Assembly (NCBI GenBank): GCA_964547015.1
Contig: CAZJKT010000001.1
Coordinates: 42,117-106,116 of the forward strand
DNA length: 64,000 nucleotides
Reading direction: 5' to 3'
Origin: JAFGCN01 sp964547015
GTDB taxonomy: Archaea; Aenigmatarchaeota; Aenigmatarchaeia; QMZS01
Shown here: one piece after another, positions 27,208 to 35,346 of the stretch
Numbering within the stretch: the stretch's first letter is position 1
Layout: each line of letters begins with the position of its first letter
Program-made: the position numbers and the translations under genes
The notes under the pieces: generated by a model
What the model was told of the DNA's origin: nothing
The model's input: only the letters and a program-made list of their open reading frames with translations
Databases searched by the model: none

Positions 27208-27547
27208 ATTGATTACCTCCTGATTAAGAAAGCGTACACCTTTTTAAAAGTGCACTAACTTATTAGCATTTAGATATATATATACTTTTCTGTAGCTGAT
27301 AATATATGTGCGAATATAGCCTAAACAATATTTTGGCTTTGTAGCCGCCATAGCTCCTGAAATTAGGCAAAATGGTTTGTTCCCCTTAAAGTATATCCTA
27401 AGCAAGAGCCAATAAATAAGTATATATAGGTATAATATAAATAGCCCCCCAATATACCGGGGAAGTCCTCAATATGGCGTAAAATGCGTTTCGGGGCGAA
27501 ATGGGCGCAAAAAAGTCACCATAAACAATTTAAGGCATAAACAGTTT
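27208..27547. promoter_or_regulatory. Intergenic control region between tfb and xpd
   Basis: A 340-bp divergent spacer without a coding frame. On the minus strand a TATA run GTATATATATATCT (about 27270-27284) precedes a leader ending in the Shine-Dalgarno AGGAGGT (27215-27221) of tfb. On the plus strand, ATAAGTATATATAGG (about 27415-27430) is another TATA element, leading into a short GC-richer stretch (27440-27520) with CCCCCCAATATACCGGGG hairpin character before the xpd ATG. That stretch could be a small RNA or a leader; I cannot tell which. Confidence 0.5.
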
Positions 27548-29359
27548 ATGCTCGATTTTCCGTTTGAGTCAAAAAGGCCGGGGCAGGAGGAATTAATAAA
27601 TACGGTTTCTGAATGCCTAAAAGATGGAAAGTCTCTTTTGGTCCATGCTCCTACCGGCATAGGAAAGACGGTTTCTGCGCTTTACCCGGCAATCAACTTT
27701 GCCAAAGCAAACGGCCTGACAGTGTTTTTCCTCACCCCCCGCCACTCCCAGCATATAATTGCCCTAAACACCCTAAAAAAAATGGGGGATGTAAAGGTAG
27801 CGGATATTGTAGGCAAAAAATGGCTTTGCAACGCCCTGTATGACGAGCTTGGGGGGATGGATTTCCATGAGATATGCAATTACCTAAAAAAGCAGGAAAA
27901 GTGCGCTTATTATAACAATACCCATAAATCAGGCAAAGGCGAGCTTACAGATGAGGCAAAAGCCAAAATAGATTCTCTCTTGGGAAAGACCTTGTCTGCT
28001 CAGGAAATAAAGGATATTTGCCCCGGACTCTGCCCTTATGAGATTTCCTGCCACCTCGCAAAAAGAAGCGAAGTAATAATTGGGGACTATTTCCATTTGT
28101 TTAACCCATATATTTCAGAAACCTTCCTTGCAAAGATAGGAAAAAAGCTTGAAGAATGCATAATTATAGTTGATGAGGCGCATCAGCTTCCTTCCAGAGT
28201 TCGCGACCTTATTTCCTCAAAACTAACCTCCTATATTCTTGAAAATGCGTATAAAGAGGCTAAAGATGCAGGCTCAAAGGCGGCTGATGAAATAGCCTCG
28301 CTAAGGCTTGAAATTTCAGGAATCCTTCGCAGAAAGCTTATGGCGTTTGAGGAGGCATACCTTGAAAAAGATGACCTCTCTTCAGCATTTAGCCGTCTTG
28401 GGGCGGATTTTATGAAGGAGTTGAGGGAAGCGGCTGACTTTGCAAAAGAAGGGGGGAAAAAACGCAGTTACTGCGGCTCTTTGGCTAATTTTATAGATGC
28501 CTGGCTTGATGCGGGCCCGGACTTTGCGCGTGTTGCCAAAAAGGTTAAGGCTTACCACGGGGAGAAGTATGAGCTTTCCCTTTGCGCCCTTATGCCCTCC
28601 CAGGTTTCTCGGGATGTGATTTCAGGCAGTTACGCGACAATTGTAATGTCTGCAACACTCCAGCCGCTTAGCATGTATGCAGACCTGCTCGGCTTTAAGA
28701 AATACGAATCATTATCCGTCAAAGGAATATTCCCAAGGGAGAATCGGCTAAATATTATAGCCCCTATAGCAACAACAAGATACGCAAAAAGGGGGGACTT
28801 GCAGTACCAAAATTATGCGGAAATAACCGAGAAAATATTTCGCAATATTGAGGGGAATGTGGCGGCTTTTTTCCCTTCCTATTACTTTCTCCAGCAGGTC
28901 GAGAAATTTCTGAAAATAGGCAATAAGTTTGTGGAGATGCAGGATCTCACAAAAGACCAGAAAAGCGCGCTTTTGAACAGGTTTATAAGCTCTAAAAATG
29001 CCCTTCTTTTGGGGGTTCAGGGCGGCTCTTTTGACCAGGGGATAGATTATCCTGATAATGTCCTAAAAGGGGTCATAATCGCGGGAATATCTCTTGCCAA
29101 GCCCGACCTAGAGACAAAAAGCCTTATTGCCTGCTATGACCGGCACTATGGAAAGGGAATGGAGTACGGATATGTTGTGCCTGCGGTTCAGAAGGCGATT
29201 CAGGCAAGCGGAAGGGCAATAAGGACCGAAACCGACAAGGCGGCGATAATTTACCTTGATGAGCGGTTCCTATGGGCAAATTACCGCTCGGTCTTTTCTG
29301 ACCAGGAATTTACTGTAAGCAGGGAGCCTTGGGAGAAGGTGAAGGAGCTTGGGGTTTAG
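27548..29359 (+). CDS. xpd: XPD/Rad3-family iron-sulfur DNA helicase
   Basis: XPD is a 5'-3' SF2 helicase with a 4Fe-4S cluster, used in repair. The 603-aa protein has Walker A LLVHAPTGIGKTVSALYPAI, the DEAH box IIIVDEAHQLPSRVRDL, and the C-terminal motifs YATIVMSATLQPLSMYADLL and VQKAIQASGRAIRTETDKAA (motif VI). The cluster cysteines lie between motifs Ia and II: KWLCNALYDELGG, EICNYLKKQEKCAYY and GLCPYEISCHL. It starts in the context AGTTTATGC and overlaps the end of the convergent downstream gene by 4 nt. Confidence 0.93.
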   Translation: MLDFPFESKRPGQEELINTVSECLKDGKSLLVHAPTGIGKTVSALYPAINFAKANGLTVFFLTPRHSQHIIALNTLKKMGDVKVADIVGKKWLCNALYDELGGMDFHEICNYLKKQEKCAYYNNTHKSGKGELTDEAKAKIDSLLGKTLSAQEIKDICPGLCPYEISCHLAKRSEVIIGDYFHLFNPYISETFLAKIGKKLEECIIIVDEAHQLPSRVRDLISSKLTSYILENAYKEAKDAGSKAADEIASLRLEISGILRRKLMAFEEAYLEKDDLSSAFSRLGADFMKELREAADFAKEGGKKRSYCGSLANFIDAWLDAGPDFARVAKKVKAYHGEKYELSLCALMPSQVSRDVISGSYATIVMSATLQPLSMYADLLGFKKYESLSVKGIFPRENRLNIIAPIATTRYAKRGDLQYQNYAEITEKIFRNIEGNVAAFFPSYYFLQQVEKFLKIGNKFVEMQDLTKDQKSALLNRFISSKNALLLGVQGGSFDQGIDYPDNVLKGVIIAGISLAKPDLETKSLIACYDRHYGKGMEYGYVVPAVQKAIQASGRAIRTETDKAAIIYLDERFLWANYRSVFSDQEFTVSREPWEKVKELGV

Positions 29360-29832
29360 CAGGCGATTGGGGGAATAGATTCCAAAAGATAAACCTCTAT
29401 CGGTCGGACAGGGGATTTTAGGTAACCTTTTGATGAAGGCCAAGTGCCGTAATCTATAGCATACGCTTGCTCTATTGTTTTTCCAAATTCGGGGTTTATT
29501 ATTCCATCTTCTACCATTCGGAACACTTGATTAAGAAACCCTTCCATTCCTTTAGCGGTTAATGTGTACATTGCAACATAACAAACCCTTCCTTGAGGTG
29601 GAACTCCGCTTTCTAGAATTGCATCTTCATCGATTAAGCCCGCTAACTGGTGTAGAGAGGTTCTTAAGCCGTCCACACTCATGCTACAGGGAATTTCGTC
29701 TTCAAGATAACAGCCCCTTTTTTTATAATCTGATAAAACGGGGTCTTTTATGAATCCCAAAGAACCAAGACCTAGGACATAGACAGCCATATCCTTATAG
29801 GTGTATCCTCGCTTTCCTTTTATCTCTGCCAT
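29356..29832 (-). CDS. Unrecognised 158-aa protein
   Basis: I do not recognise this protein. It begins MAEIKGKRGYTYKDMAVYVL and continues with helices. Segments such as VDGLRTSLHQLAGLIDED, VAMYTLTAKGMEGFLNQVFR and the C-terminal GYLKSPVRPIEVYLLESIPP might form a winged-helix-like domain, but this is a guess. A minus-strand TATA-like ATTATATATAAAG lies about 29 nt before the ATG at 29832, consistent with a near-leaderless message. Its 3' end overlaps the xpd stop by 4 nt on the opposite strand. Confidence 0.6.
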   Translation of the reverse strand: MAEIKGKRGYTYKDMAVYVLGLGSLGFIKDPVLSDYKKRGCYLEDEIPCSMSVDGLRTSLHQLAGLIDEDAILESGVPPQGRVCYVAMYTLTAKGMEGFLNQVFRMVEDGIINPEFGKTIEQAYAIDYGTWPSSKGYLKSPVRPIEVYLLESIPPIAC

Positions 29833-29881
29833 ATTCAATAAATAACTAAGGCTTTATATATAATCTCTCTCCTCTTGCAGG

Positions 29882-30928
29882 CTACCTTTTGAGCTTTGAA
29901 ATCTGAGAATCCAGCTTATCAATGATTTCCTGAGCCAAATCCAAAAATTCCCGGCTTTCAAGGTTTGCTGTCAGTACCTGCCCGCTGGCGATTACTTTGG
30001 CGTCTATTGAATAGAGGTCCTTTCCCAATTTCTGGGAGACTTTTAGGTGGAACTTTATTTCCTGAGGCGAAATTAATTTCTCGGCTCTTTTGGCAAAACG
30101 CTCAATTTCCTTTATTACAAGGTCATTTTCAAAGCGGTCCACATAGTCAAACCCGACCATTTTGAGCGAGCCTGCAACTTCTTTGGATTCAAGTTCCCTA
30201 AGAGTCCTCAAAATAGTGACCGGTGTCAGGGCAAAATCCCCGCAGACAAGGAAAGTGGCCGACCTCAGGCGGCTTATTGCGTCCTTAATATCTGAGTCCA
30301 GCTCAATTTCTGCCGCCTTTGCCATAACCGGCCGGATTTTTATGTCTTTTTCCACGATTTTTTCTGCGGCCTGCGCTTTGAATACCGAAACCCCGCCTCG
30401 GGTGTGGCTTGATACATCAATGCCTTTCTTGGGTATAAGGTGCTTTGAGAGGGAAAATATGTCTATTCCACCGATAATTCTGCCGTTTTCGGCAACCAAA
30501 ACCACCCTATTTGTCCTAAGGAGGTTTCTTGCGGCCCCAATTGTATATTCAGGAGATATAATTTCGGCTTCCCTCGAGTACTCGCAGGCCTTGCCTTTTA
30601 AGCCCAAAGACTCAATAAAATCAATGTCGGATATCGTCCCTGCAAATTTTTCGCCCCTGAATGCGGGGAGCACAGGATATTCAAGAAAGGCCTCTATAAG
30701 CTCTTTTTGAGAGAGCCCGTTTTCAAGCTTTCGCGCCTTTTTTACAAGGCCGCTGATTTTGGTGTTTATGTCATAAGTTTTTGTTACGAGGTCTCTTAAG
30801 TAGAGCATACCTACATAATTCTTGTCAAATACAGGGAGGGCCTTTTTGTCCTGCATTTTAGAAACAGCGCTCCCAATAGAATCCTCGATATTCAACACTT
30901 CCGTTTCCTTTGCAAGTTCAAGCAACAT
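29882..30928 (-). CDS. Four-CBS protein with an HPF/RaiA-like C-terminal domain
   Basis: The 348-aa protein has four CBS-like repeats in two pairs: EVLNIEDSIGSAVSKMQDKK, then LPVFDKNYVGMLYLRDLV; SQKELIEAFLEYPVLPAF; AEIISPEYTIGAARNLLR; and AAEIELDSDIKDAISRLRSA. CBS pairs bind adenine nucleotides. The last 85 residues (for example IKFHLKVSQKLGKDLYSIDA followed by SGQVLTANLESREFLDLAQE) have the beta-alpha pattern of ribosome hibernation factors of the HPF/RaiA family. An energy-sensing ribosome-associated role is inference. The gene is divergent from 30955, with both start codons inside one inverted repeat. Confidence 0.75.
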   Translation of the reverse strand: MLLELAKETEVLNIEDSIGSAVSKMQDKKALPVFDKNYVGMLYLRDLVTKTYDINTKISGLVKKARKLENGLSQKELIEAFLEYPVLPAFRGEKFAGTISDIDFIESLGLKGKACEYSREAEIISPEYTIGAARNLLRTNRVVLVAENGRIIGGIDIFSLSKHLIPKKGIDVSSHTRGGVSVFKAQAAEKIVEKDIKIRPVMAKAAEIELDSDIKDAISRLRSATFLVCGDFALTPVTILRTLRELESKEVAGSLKMVGFDYVDRFENDLVIKEIERFAKRAEKLISPQEIKFHLKVSQKLGKDLYSIDAKVIASGQVLTANLESREFLDLAQEIIDKLDSQISKLKR

Positions 30929-30958
30929 AAGATATAGAGAATTTATTTAATCTTATGT
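30925..30958. repeat. Inverted repeat containing both divergent start codons
   Basis: ACATAAGAT (30925-30933) and ATCTTATGT (30950-30958) are perfect 9-bp arms around an AT-rich 16-bp centre. Each arm includes the ATG of one divergent gene. It may be a symmetrical control element or a by-product of the shared TTATG start context. Confidence 0.6.
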
Positions 30959-31464
30959 ACCGCTACATTTGGGAGGTGCCCTGCTTTAGCAGGTCTTTCG
31001 AATCGGACAAGATTTTGGATACAAATCTCCAAAGGGGCGCAAGAAGGATAATCTCAACTGCTCTTGGGATAGGGTATAACGATGTCCATTTAGTGCGATT
31101 TTCAAGAAATCCCGAATCCTCAGAGGTAAGGTATGAGGCAAAGGCATCTGTTGAGAAAAATTATGAATTCTTTGTTGCCCTTGATATGAGCTCATTAGGG
31201 AGCACAATTGTTTCGCTTGAAACCCGATTGTCAAGGCTTGACCCGGTTTATCTCAGGGATTTTCAAAACCAGACAGAAAGCATTGTCTCAAATATATTTA
31301 GGGAATTTGCCAAAAACTCTTTTTATACGGATGTGATTTCCGAGCTCAAGCTAAAATATGAGGATTTGAGCAGGAAAATATTTGAGCAGTTGGAAGCCCT
31401 TTTTCATCTGGAGGCCGAACCTGCTGTAAAGGGTGGCGAGAAAGAGCCGCAGGAAGGCGAATGA
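30955..31464 (+). CDS. Unrecognised 169-aa protein
   Basis: I do not recognise this protein. It begins MYRYIWEVPCFSRSFESDKI, contains an alpha/beta region (NDVHLVRFSRNPESSEVRYE and YEFFVALDMSSLGSTIVSLE) and ends in a coiled-coil helix with an acidic tail (LKLKYEDLSRKIFEQLEALF). No membrane span is visible. It is divergent from the CBS/HPF-like gene with only 26 nt between the two start codons, suggesting coordinated expression. It is followed by a membrane-anchored surface protein 28 nt downstream. Confidence 0.6.
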   Translation: MYRYIWEVPCFSRSFESDKILDTNLQRGARRIISTALGIGYNDVHLVRFSRNPESSEVRYEAKASVEKNYEFFVALDMSSLGSTIVSLETRLSRLDPVYLRDFQNQTESIVSNIFREFAKNSFYTDVISELKLKYEDLSRKIFEQLEALFHLEAEPAVKGGEKEPQEGE

Positions 31465-31492
31465 AAACTAATATTATTCCCCAAACCTAATT

Positions 31493-32308
31493 ATGGACGA
31501 ACTTTACGCTTATCTGTTTGCCGGCCTTTTCATTATATTCCTCCTGTTCATTTTTTTCGGGGGCGCCGAAGTTGGGGTGGATTATCGCGGAGAATGGGGG
31601 CCGGGCAAAGAAGACCCCTCTATAGAGCAGGGAATTTCATGGAAGGAAATTGATTTAGGGGACATAATTTCTGAGGAGAGGACTGTGCAGTCAAGCCAGC
31701 TCCTTGACTCGGGGTTTTATGTCCAAAACGGGGTTTTTTTCGGCTCCACGGGGTATGAAAGAATATTTTGGCTGGACTCAAAAATGGCCGAAAGCCTAAA
31801 GAATGCCTCCCTGAATTTTAAGATTGACGAAACAAACAGCTATGGATCGCTTGTTATGGGCATTGGAAACAGCACCTTTTTTGATTCGCGCTCTTTGAGG
31901 GGAGAATATCAGGTAAGCCTTCCGCCCCTTGAGCAGAAAAATATCCTCAAAGTATATACTTCTTCTTCGGGGTGGAGGCTATGGGCGCCCTCAAGGTACC
32001 AGATTTCAAACCTGACCCTTGATGTATCCTATACTACAAAAGAAACACCTTATTATGAGTTTGATGTTCCGCATTACATTTACGGCTCATTTTACCGCGG
32101 AGAAATATCTTTTAACTCAATTCGTCCTGCCGACCTTTTGGTGTATATAAACGGGCACGAGGCATATAACCAGAGGGATGTTTTGGGTAGGGTCAATATA
32201 CCTCTTGACCGAAGGCAGGTTTTCCCTGAAAGAAACACAATCGAGATTGTATCAAGGGATAACTATCGGCTTGAGGAGACAAAAATTTATCTTTATTACC
32301 GAAACTAG
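31493..32308 (+). CDS. Membrane-anchored exported beta-rich protein
   Basis: The 271-aa protein has one N-terminal membrane helix (LYAYLFAGLFIIFLLFIFFG) followed by a 240-residue exterior region with alternating beta strands (SSQLLDSGFYVQNGVFFGST, RYQISNLTLDVSYTTKETPY, DLLVYINGHEAYNQRDVLG). This looks like one or two jelly-roll or carbohydrate-binding-like modules. No cysteines or catalytic motif stand out. It faces, across a short spacer, the minus-strand surface cluster (32381-37543), and is a likely member of the same extracellular assembly. That link is by position only. Confidence 0.65.
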   Translation: MDELYAYLFAGLFIIFLLFIFFGGAEVGVDYRGEWGPGKEDPSIEQGISWKEIDLGDIISEERTVQSSQLLDSGFYVQNGVFFGSTGYERIFWLDSKMAESLKNASLNFKIDETNSYGSLVMGIGNSTFFDSRSLRGEYQVSLPPLEQKNILKVYTSSSGWRLWAPSRYQISNLTLDVSYTTKETPYYEFDVPHYIYGSFYRGEISFNSIRPADLLVYINGHEAYNQRDVLGRVNIPLDRRQVFPERNTIEIVSRDNYRLEETKIYLYYRN

Positions 32309-32380
32309 AATTCTGGCAGGCCGCTTATTAAATCCGGAGGCTCTGCTTTTTGGAGAGGCTAATCTTAGAGTTAAGGCACT

Positions 32381-32542
32381 TTATCTAAAGATTGGAATTA
32401 TTGTCTCAAAGACGGCCCTAATCCTTTCAGCCAAGCCCATAGATTCTCCCCAGATGGCGCCCACAAAAAACAGGACAACAACCGCGATAATAATTCCGAA
32501 TATTATTTTTTTAAGGAAATCTGTATTTGTCTCGCCCCCCAT
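32381..32542 (-). CDS. 53-aa single-pass membrane protein
   Basis: The frame ATG 32540-32542 to TAA 32381-32383 encodes 53 residues: a short polar head (MGGETNTDFLKK), one membrane helix (IIFGIIIAVVVLFFVGAIWG) and an amphipathic tail (AERIRAVFETIIPIFR). It is too short for most gene callers. It is the last gene of the minus-strand surface cluster, 80 nt after the VWA gene stop. The MGET-type head resembles that of the VWA protein (MGETSHQM). A small pilin-like or anchoring subunit is possible. Confidence 0.6.
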   Translation of the reverse strand: MGGETNTDFLKKIIFGIIIAVVVLFFVGAIWGESMGLAERIRAVFETIIPIFR

Positions 32543-32622
32543 AACTTATAATTTTGATTTAATCCTTATTGGTCCCGGGCATTTCCCGGCTTGACGTATA
32601 GCTAATTATATAGGGATATTGA

Positions 32623-35124
32623 TTAAGTTATATCCTCCAAGAAGTTAACTCTAACTTCTTTTGTCCTTATGGCTCCCGGATTTGAAGGGTCTTCATTGAG
32701 GTTTATCCTCATCCAGTCGCTCCCTCCTGCAGGATACTGCCACTCTGTATTTCCTGAAAGGCTCCAGTCAACAATATAAATCAGGTTTGAGTAAACGGAA
32801 TCATAAGCAGTTGTCCAGTAATAAGGCTCGTCAGGTGATACCTTATTTTCTTTTTTTGAGAGGTCTGTGTATTTGTCATAGCCGAGGTTGAATTCAGCGC
32901 TTCGGCTTGCAAGTTTCATCAAAGCCGAATTTATATCAGCTCCGCTGCTGAAATGCTGCGCAGTCCCGCCTGTAGGCTCGGATATATTCCTAAACTGATC
33001 TTTTAATTTATCAGGGAGTTCTGTTTTTTGGCTGCCCGGGCCGTCGTGCATCCCCCAAAGCCCGTAGATTATATATTCTTCTCCTGCTTCTTTTAAGGCC
33101 CTATTTATTGATTTTTCATCTTCAATGTAATTGAAATAATCAACATCCCAACCCCATGCTGTGTTGGTTTTTCCTGAAATGTCTTGCGTTCCTCCGCATG
33201 AAGGGCCTTCATCGCTGATTACAAAAATAACCTTTATGCTTTCCTCAGACCAGGGATGTTTTTTAATTGCCCATGCCGCGGCCCAGCCCCAGCTTTCCAT
33301 ATAGCAGCTTTTTTCATTGCAGTCCAAACTTATTCCCAGGTCCCGGTTTATATCTGAGCAGTTAAGTATGGAGTCTTTGCATCGCGGAGTTACATCAATA
33401 TCTTTTGAGCCTTCACCCAAAGCATATACTGTTGAGCTTAAAGTATACCTGTCATTTATAAGAGTTCCCTCTATTTTGGAGATTTCATCGCATAGTATCC
33501 TCCATTCGTCGCCCATGCTTCCGGAAGTGTCCGCTATGAAAACCGCTTCAATCTCCTTGATATCGATAGAGCCCTTTTTGTCCTCCATCCTCGCCGCCCA
33601 GTCGCACCCCTCCTGGCACTTCAGGGCTTTTTCTTCATCTCCGTAATAGGCATCGTGCGATATGCAGAAGTTTTTGCAGATAAGGTAACTGTCCTCCCCC
33701 ATCATGCTTGCGTCAAGCGAACATTCATAAAGGCCGCTTTGCGGGCTGAGGCATGGCGAATCAGAGCCGCCTAAAGCAATGGGCGGGGGGCTCTTGCTGC
33801 AGGCGACGCCCGCTTCCCTGCAGTTTAGGTCAGAGCCTTCGCGGCAAAGCTCTTCACAGCAGTCGAAATAACTAGGGAATAGCTTTGGGCTGTAACAGCT
33901 TTTTCCAAGCATTTGCTGTTTTACGCTTATATTTGCTGAAATAAAGGCCGGGCCTCGGTAAGGCTCGCCTGAGGATTTTTCTTTCACTATAAAATCCCCA
34001 AGCTTTATAATTGTGTATTCCTGAGAATCAATCCTAAATACAGCGTTATAGAATTCCATATACTTTTCACATCCGGATTTCTTCTCTCCGCTAATTATCC
34101 TGCAGGGGTTTTCAAAGCCCTCATAGCTATTGAAATTTTTTTCGCATTCCGAAATGCCGCAGAGTGTATCCGAAGCGCAAAAGGAGTTGTAGCAGTTTTG
34201 CCCGCCTTCAATCAGGCAGTTTTTAAGCCCCATTATCAGGTCCGCGCACTCGCAGCCCTCAATAAATCCGCTACTCTTCCCTGATGAAACGGCATAGTTT
34301 TGGCAGATTACCAGAGGGTCTTCATCAGCGTACCTGTCGGTCTGAGAGCAGGCGCATTCAGCAGAATTTTTTTTTGAGCTGTAGCAGGACACCCAGGGAC
34401 TTTTCGGGTTATTATGAGGGCTTGCGGGATTGTCGCTTCCGTAATAGCAGCTTCGGTAGGCGCCCATTACGCCAGATATTCTATTTTCCTCAAGGCTTAC
34501 TGTTCCGTTATACAGCGCGGCAGTTATTTTTTCAATAAATTTGTCCCCGCTTAATTTAAGGCCAGCATATGCTGATAAGGTTGCATGGCTTCCTTTTGGC
34601 GCCGCAAAAACAGAGGGGGGGCTTCCCGACCAGACAAAGTTCCTTTTCGAAAATCCGCTTCCAAAGCCAACTTCTTGGGCATACCCGAAATCAATGCTTC
34701 TTCTATCCATAATTTCGCCGGAGCCTTTAAGTTCATCAGTAAGGCAGAGGCAGTTTTCACGGGAGCAGTCTGTGCAGTAGCCGTCCAATTGGATTCCCTT
34801 GTTCAGGCTGGGAAGTATGTGCTGGGCCCACTCCATATACTTTGCCTCCAAAAATGAGCCTTTTTCATAATTGAGGCAATGTTCTTTTAAGTCCGATTTA
34901 CCCAGCCTATTATAGGCGTCCTGTCCCAAATTGTTTTCGGGAGGAATAAAGCACCCAATCGGGACGCCTCCGGATATTGCTATGTCAAAACGCTCTTCTG
35001 CCGGGCCGTATATCCTGATTTTTGCACCTTCATCTTTTATCTGAGATACAAAAAGTATATAAATTGTAAGCAAAATTAGCGCCGCAGATACAACTAAAAG
35101 CATCTGGTGGGATGTTTCGCCCAT
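32623..35124 (-). CDS. Large exported Cys-rich protein with a von Willebrand A domain
   Basis: The 833-aa protein has an N-terminal membrane helix (LLVVSAALILLTIYILFVS) and then a long exterior region. About 60 cysteines occur, mostly in short clusters (DGYCTDCSRENCLCLTDE, YFDCCEELCREGSDLNC). From about residue 525 a VWA domain begins, with the MIDAS motif AVFIADTSGSMGDEW, giving DxSxS metal coordination. VWA domains mediate metal-dependent adhesion or assembly. It starts 3 nt after a 52-aa membrane protein and is thus co-translated with it. It recalls large pilus-tip or adhesin proteins, but I know no named family covering the whole chain. Confidence 0.75.
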   Translation of the reverse strand: MGETSHQMLLVVSAALILLTIYILFVSQIKDEGAKIRIYGPAEERFDIAISGGVPIGCFIPPENNLGQDAYNRLGKSDLKEHCLNYEKGSFLEAKYMEWAQHILPSLNKGIQLDGYCTDCSRENCLCLTDELKGSGEIMDRRSIDFGYAQEVGFGSGFSKRNFVWSGSPPSVFAAPKGSHATLSAYAGLKLSGDKFIEKITAALYNGTVSLEENRISGVMGAYRSCYYGSDNPASPHNNPKSPWVSCYSSKKNSAECACSQTDRYADEDPLVICQNYAVSSGKSSGFIEGCECADLIMGLKNCLIEGGQNCYNSFCASDTLCGISECEKNFNSYEGFENPCRIISGEKKSGCEKYMEFYNAVFRIDSQEYTIIKLGDFIVKEKSSGEPYRGPAFISANISVKQQMLGKSCYSPKLFPSYFDCCEELCREGSDLNCREAGVACSKSPPPIALGGSDSPCLSPQSGLYECSLDASMMGEDSYLICKNFCISHDAYYGDEEKALKCQEGCDWAARMEDKKGSIDIKEIEAVFIADTSGSMGDEWRILCDEISKIEGTLINDRYTLSSTVYALGEGSKDIDVTPRCKDSILNCSDINRDLGISLDCNEKSCYMESWGWAAAWAIKKHPWSEESIKVIFVISDEGPSCGGTQDISGKTNTAWGWDVDYFNYIEDEKSINRALKEAGEEYIIYGLWGMHDGPGSQKTELPDKLKDQFRNISEPTGGTAQHFSSGADINSALMKLASRSAEFNLGYDKYTDLSKKENKVSPDEPYYWTTAYDSVYSNLIYIVDWSLSGNTEWQYPAGGSDWMRINLNEDPSNPGAIRTKEVRVNFLEDIT

Positions 35125-35127
35125 AAT

Positions 35128-35286
35128 TCAGAAAATGGCGGCGGATATCATAGTCCTTACAAGCCCCATAATCATCGAGCCGAAATTTGTCAGCGCATCG
35201 GTGTTGAATTTATATGCGGCCAGCCACAATATCACAACAAGCGTTCCAAGTATTAGGATAAGCCTTGTAAGCAGTTCCATGTCCAT
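35128..35286 (-). CDS. 52-aa single-pass membrane protein
   Basis: The frame from ATG 35284-35286 to TGA 35128-35130 encodes 52 residues: MDMELLTRLILILGTLVVIL followed by WLAAYKFNTDALTNFGSMIM and GLVRTMISAAIF. It has one strong membrane helix near the N-terminus and an amphipathic end. A minus-strand TATA-like GACTATATATC lies about 25-30 nt upstream, so a second transcription unit of the cluster starts here. The VWA gene ATG follows the stop by 3 nt. The layout (tiny helix protein before a giant exported one) recurs at 37164/35347. Confidence 0.65.
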   Translation of the reverse strand: MDMELLTRLILILGTLVVILWLAAYKFNTDALTNFGSMIMGLVRTMISAAIF

Positions 35287-35346
35287 AAGTTTGTTTGTTT
35301 AATTTCAGATATATAGTCGGATTTTTTTAAGGATGCGAGGGCTTAT

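Noticed and set aside
32178..32594. A 138-codon plus-strand frame
   Set aside because: It is antisense to the 53-aa membrane protein and overlaps the end of the 271-aa gene.
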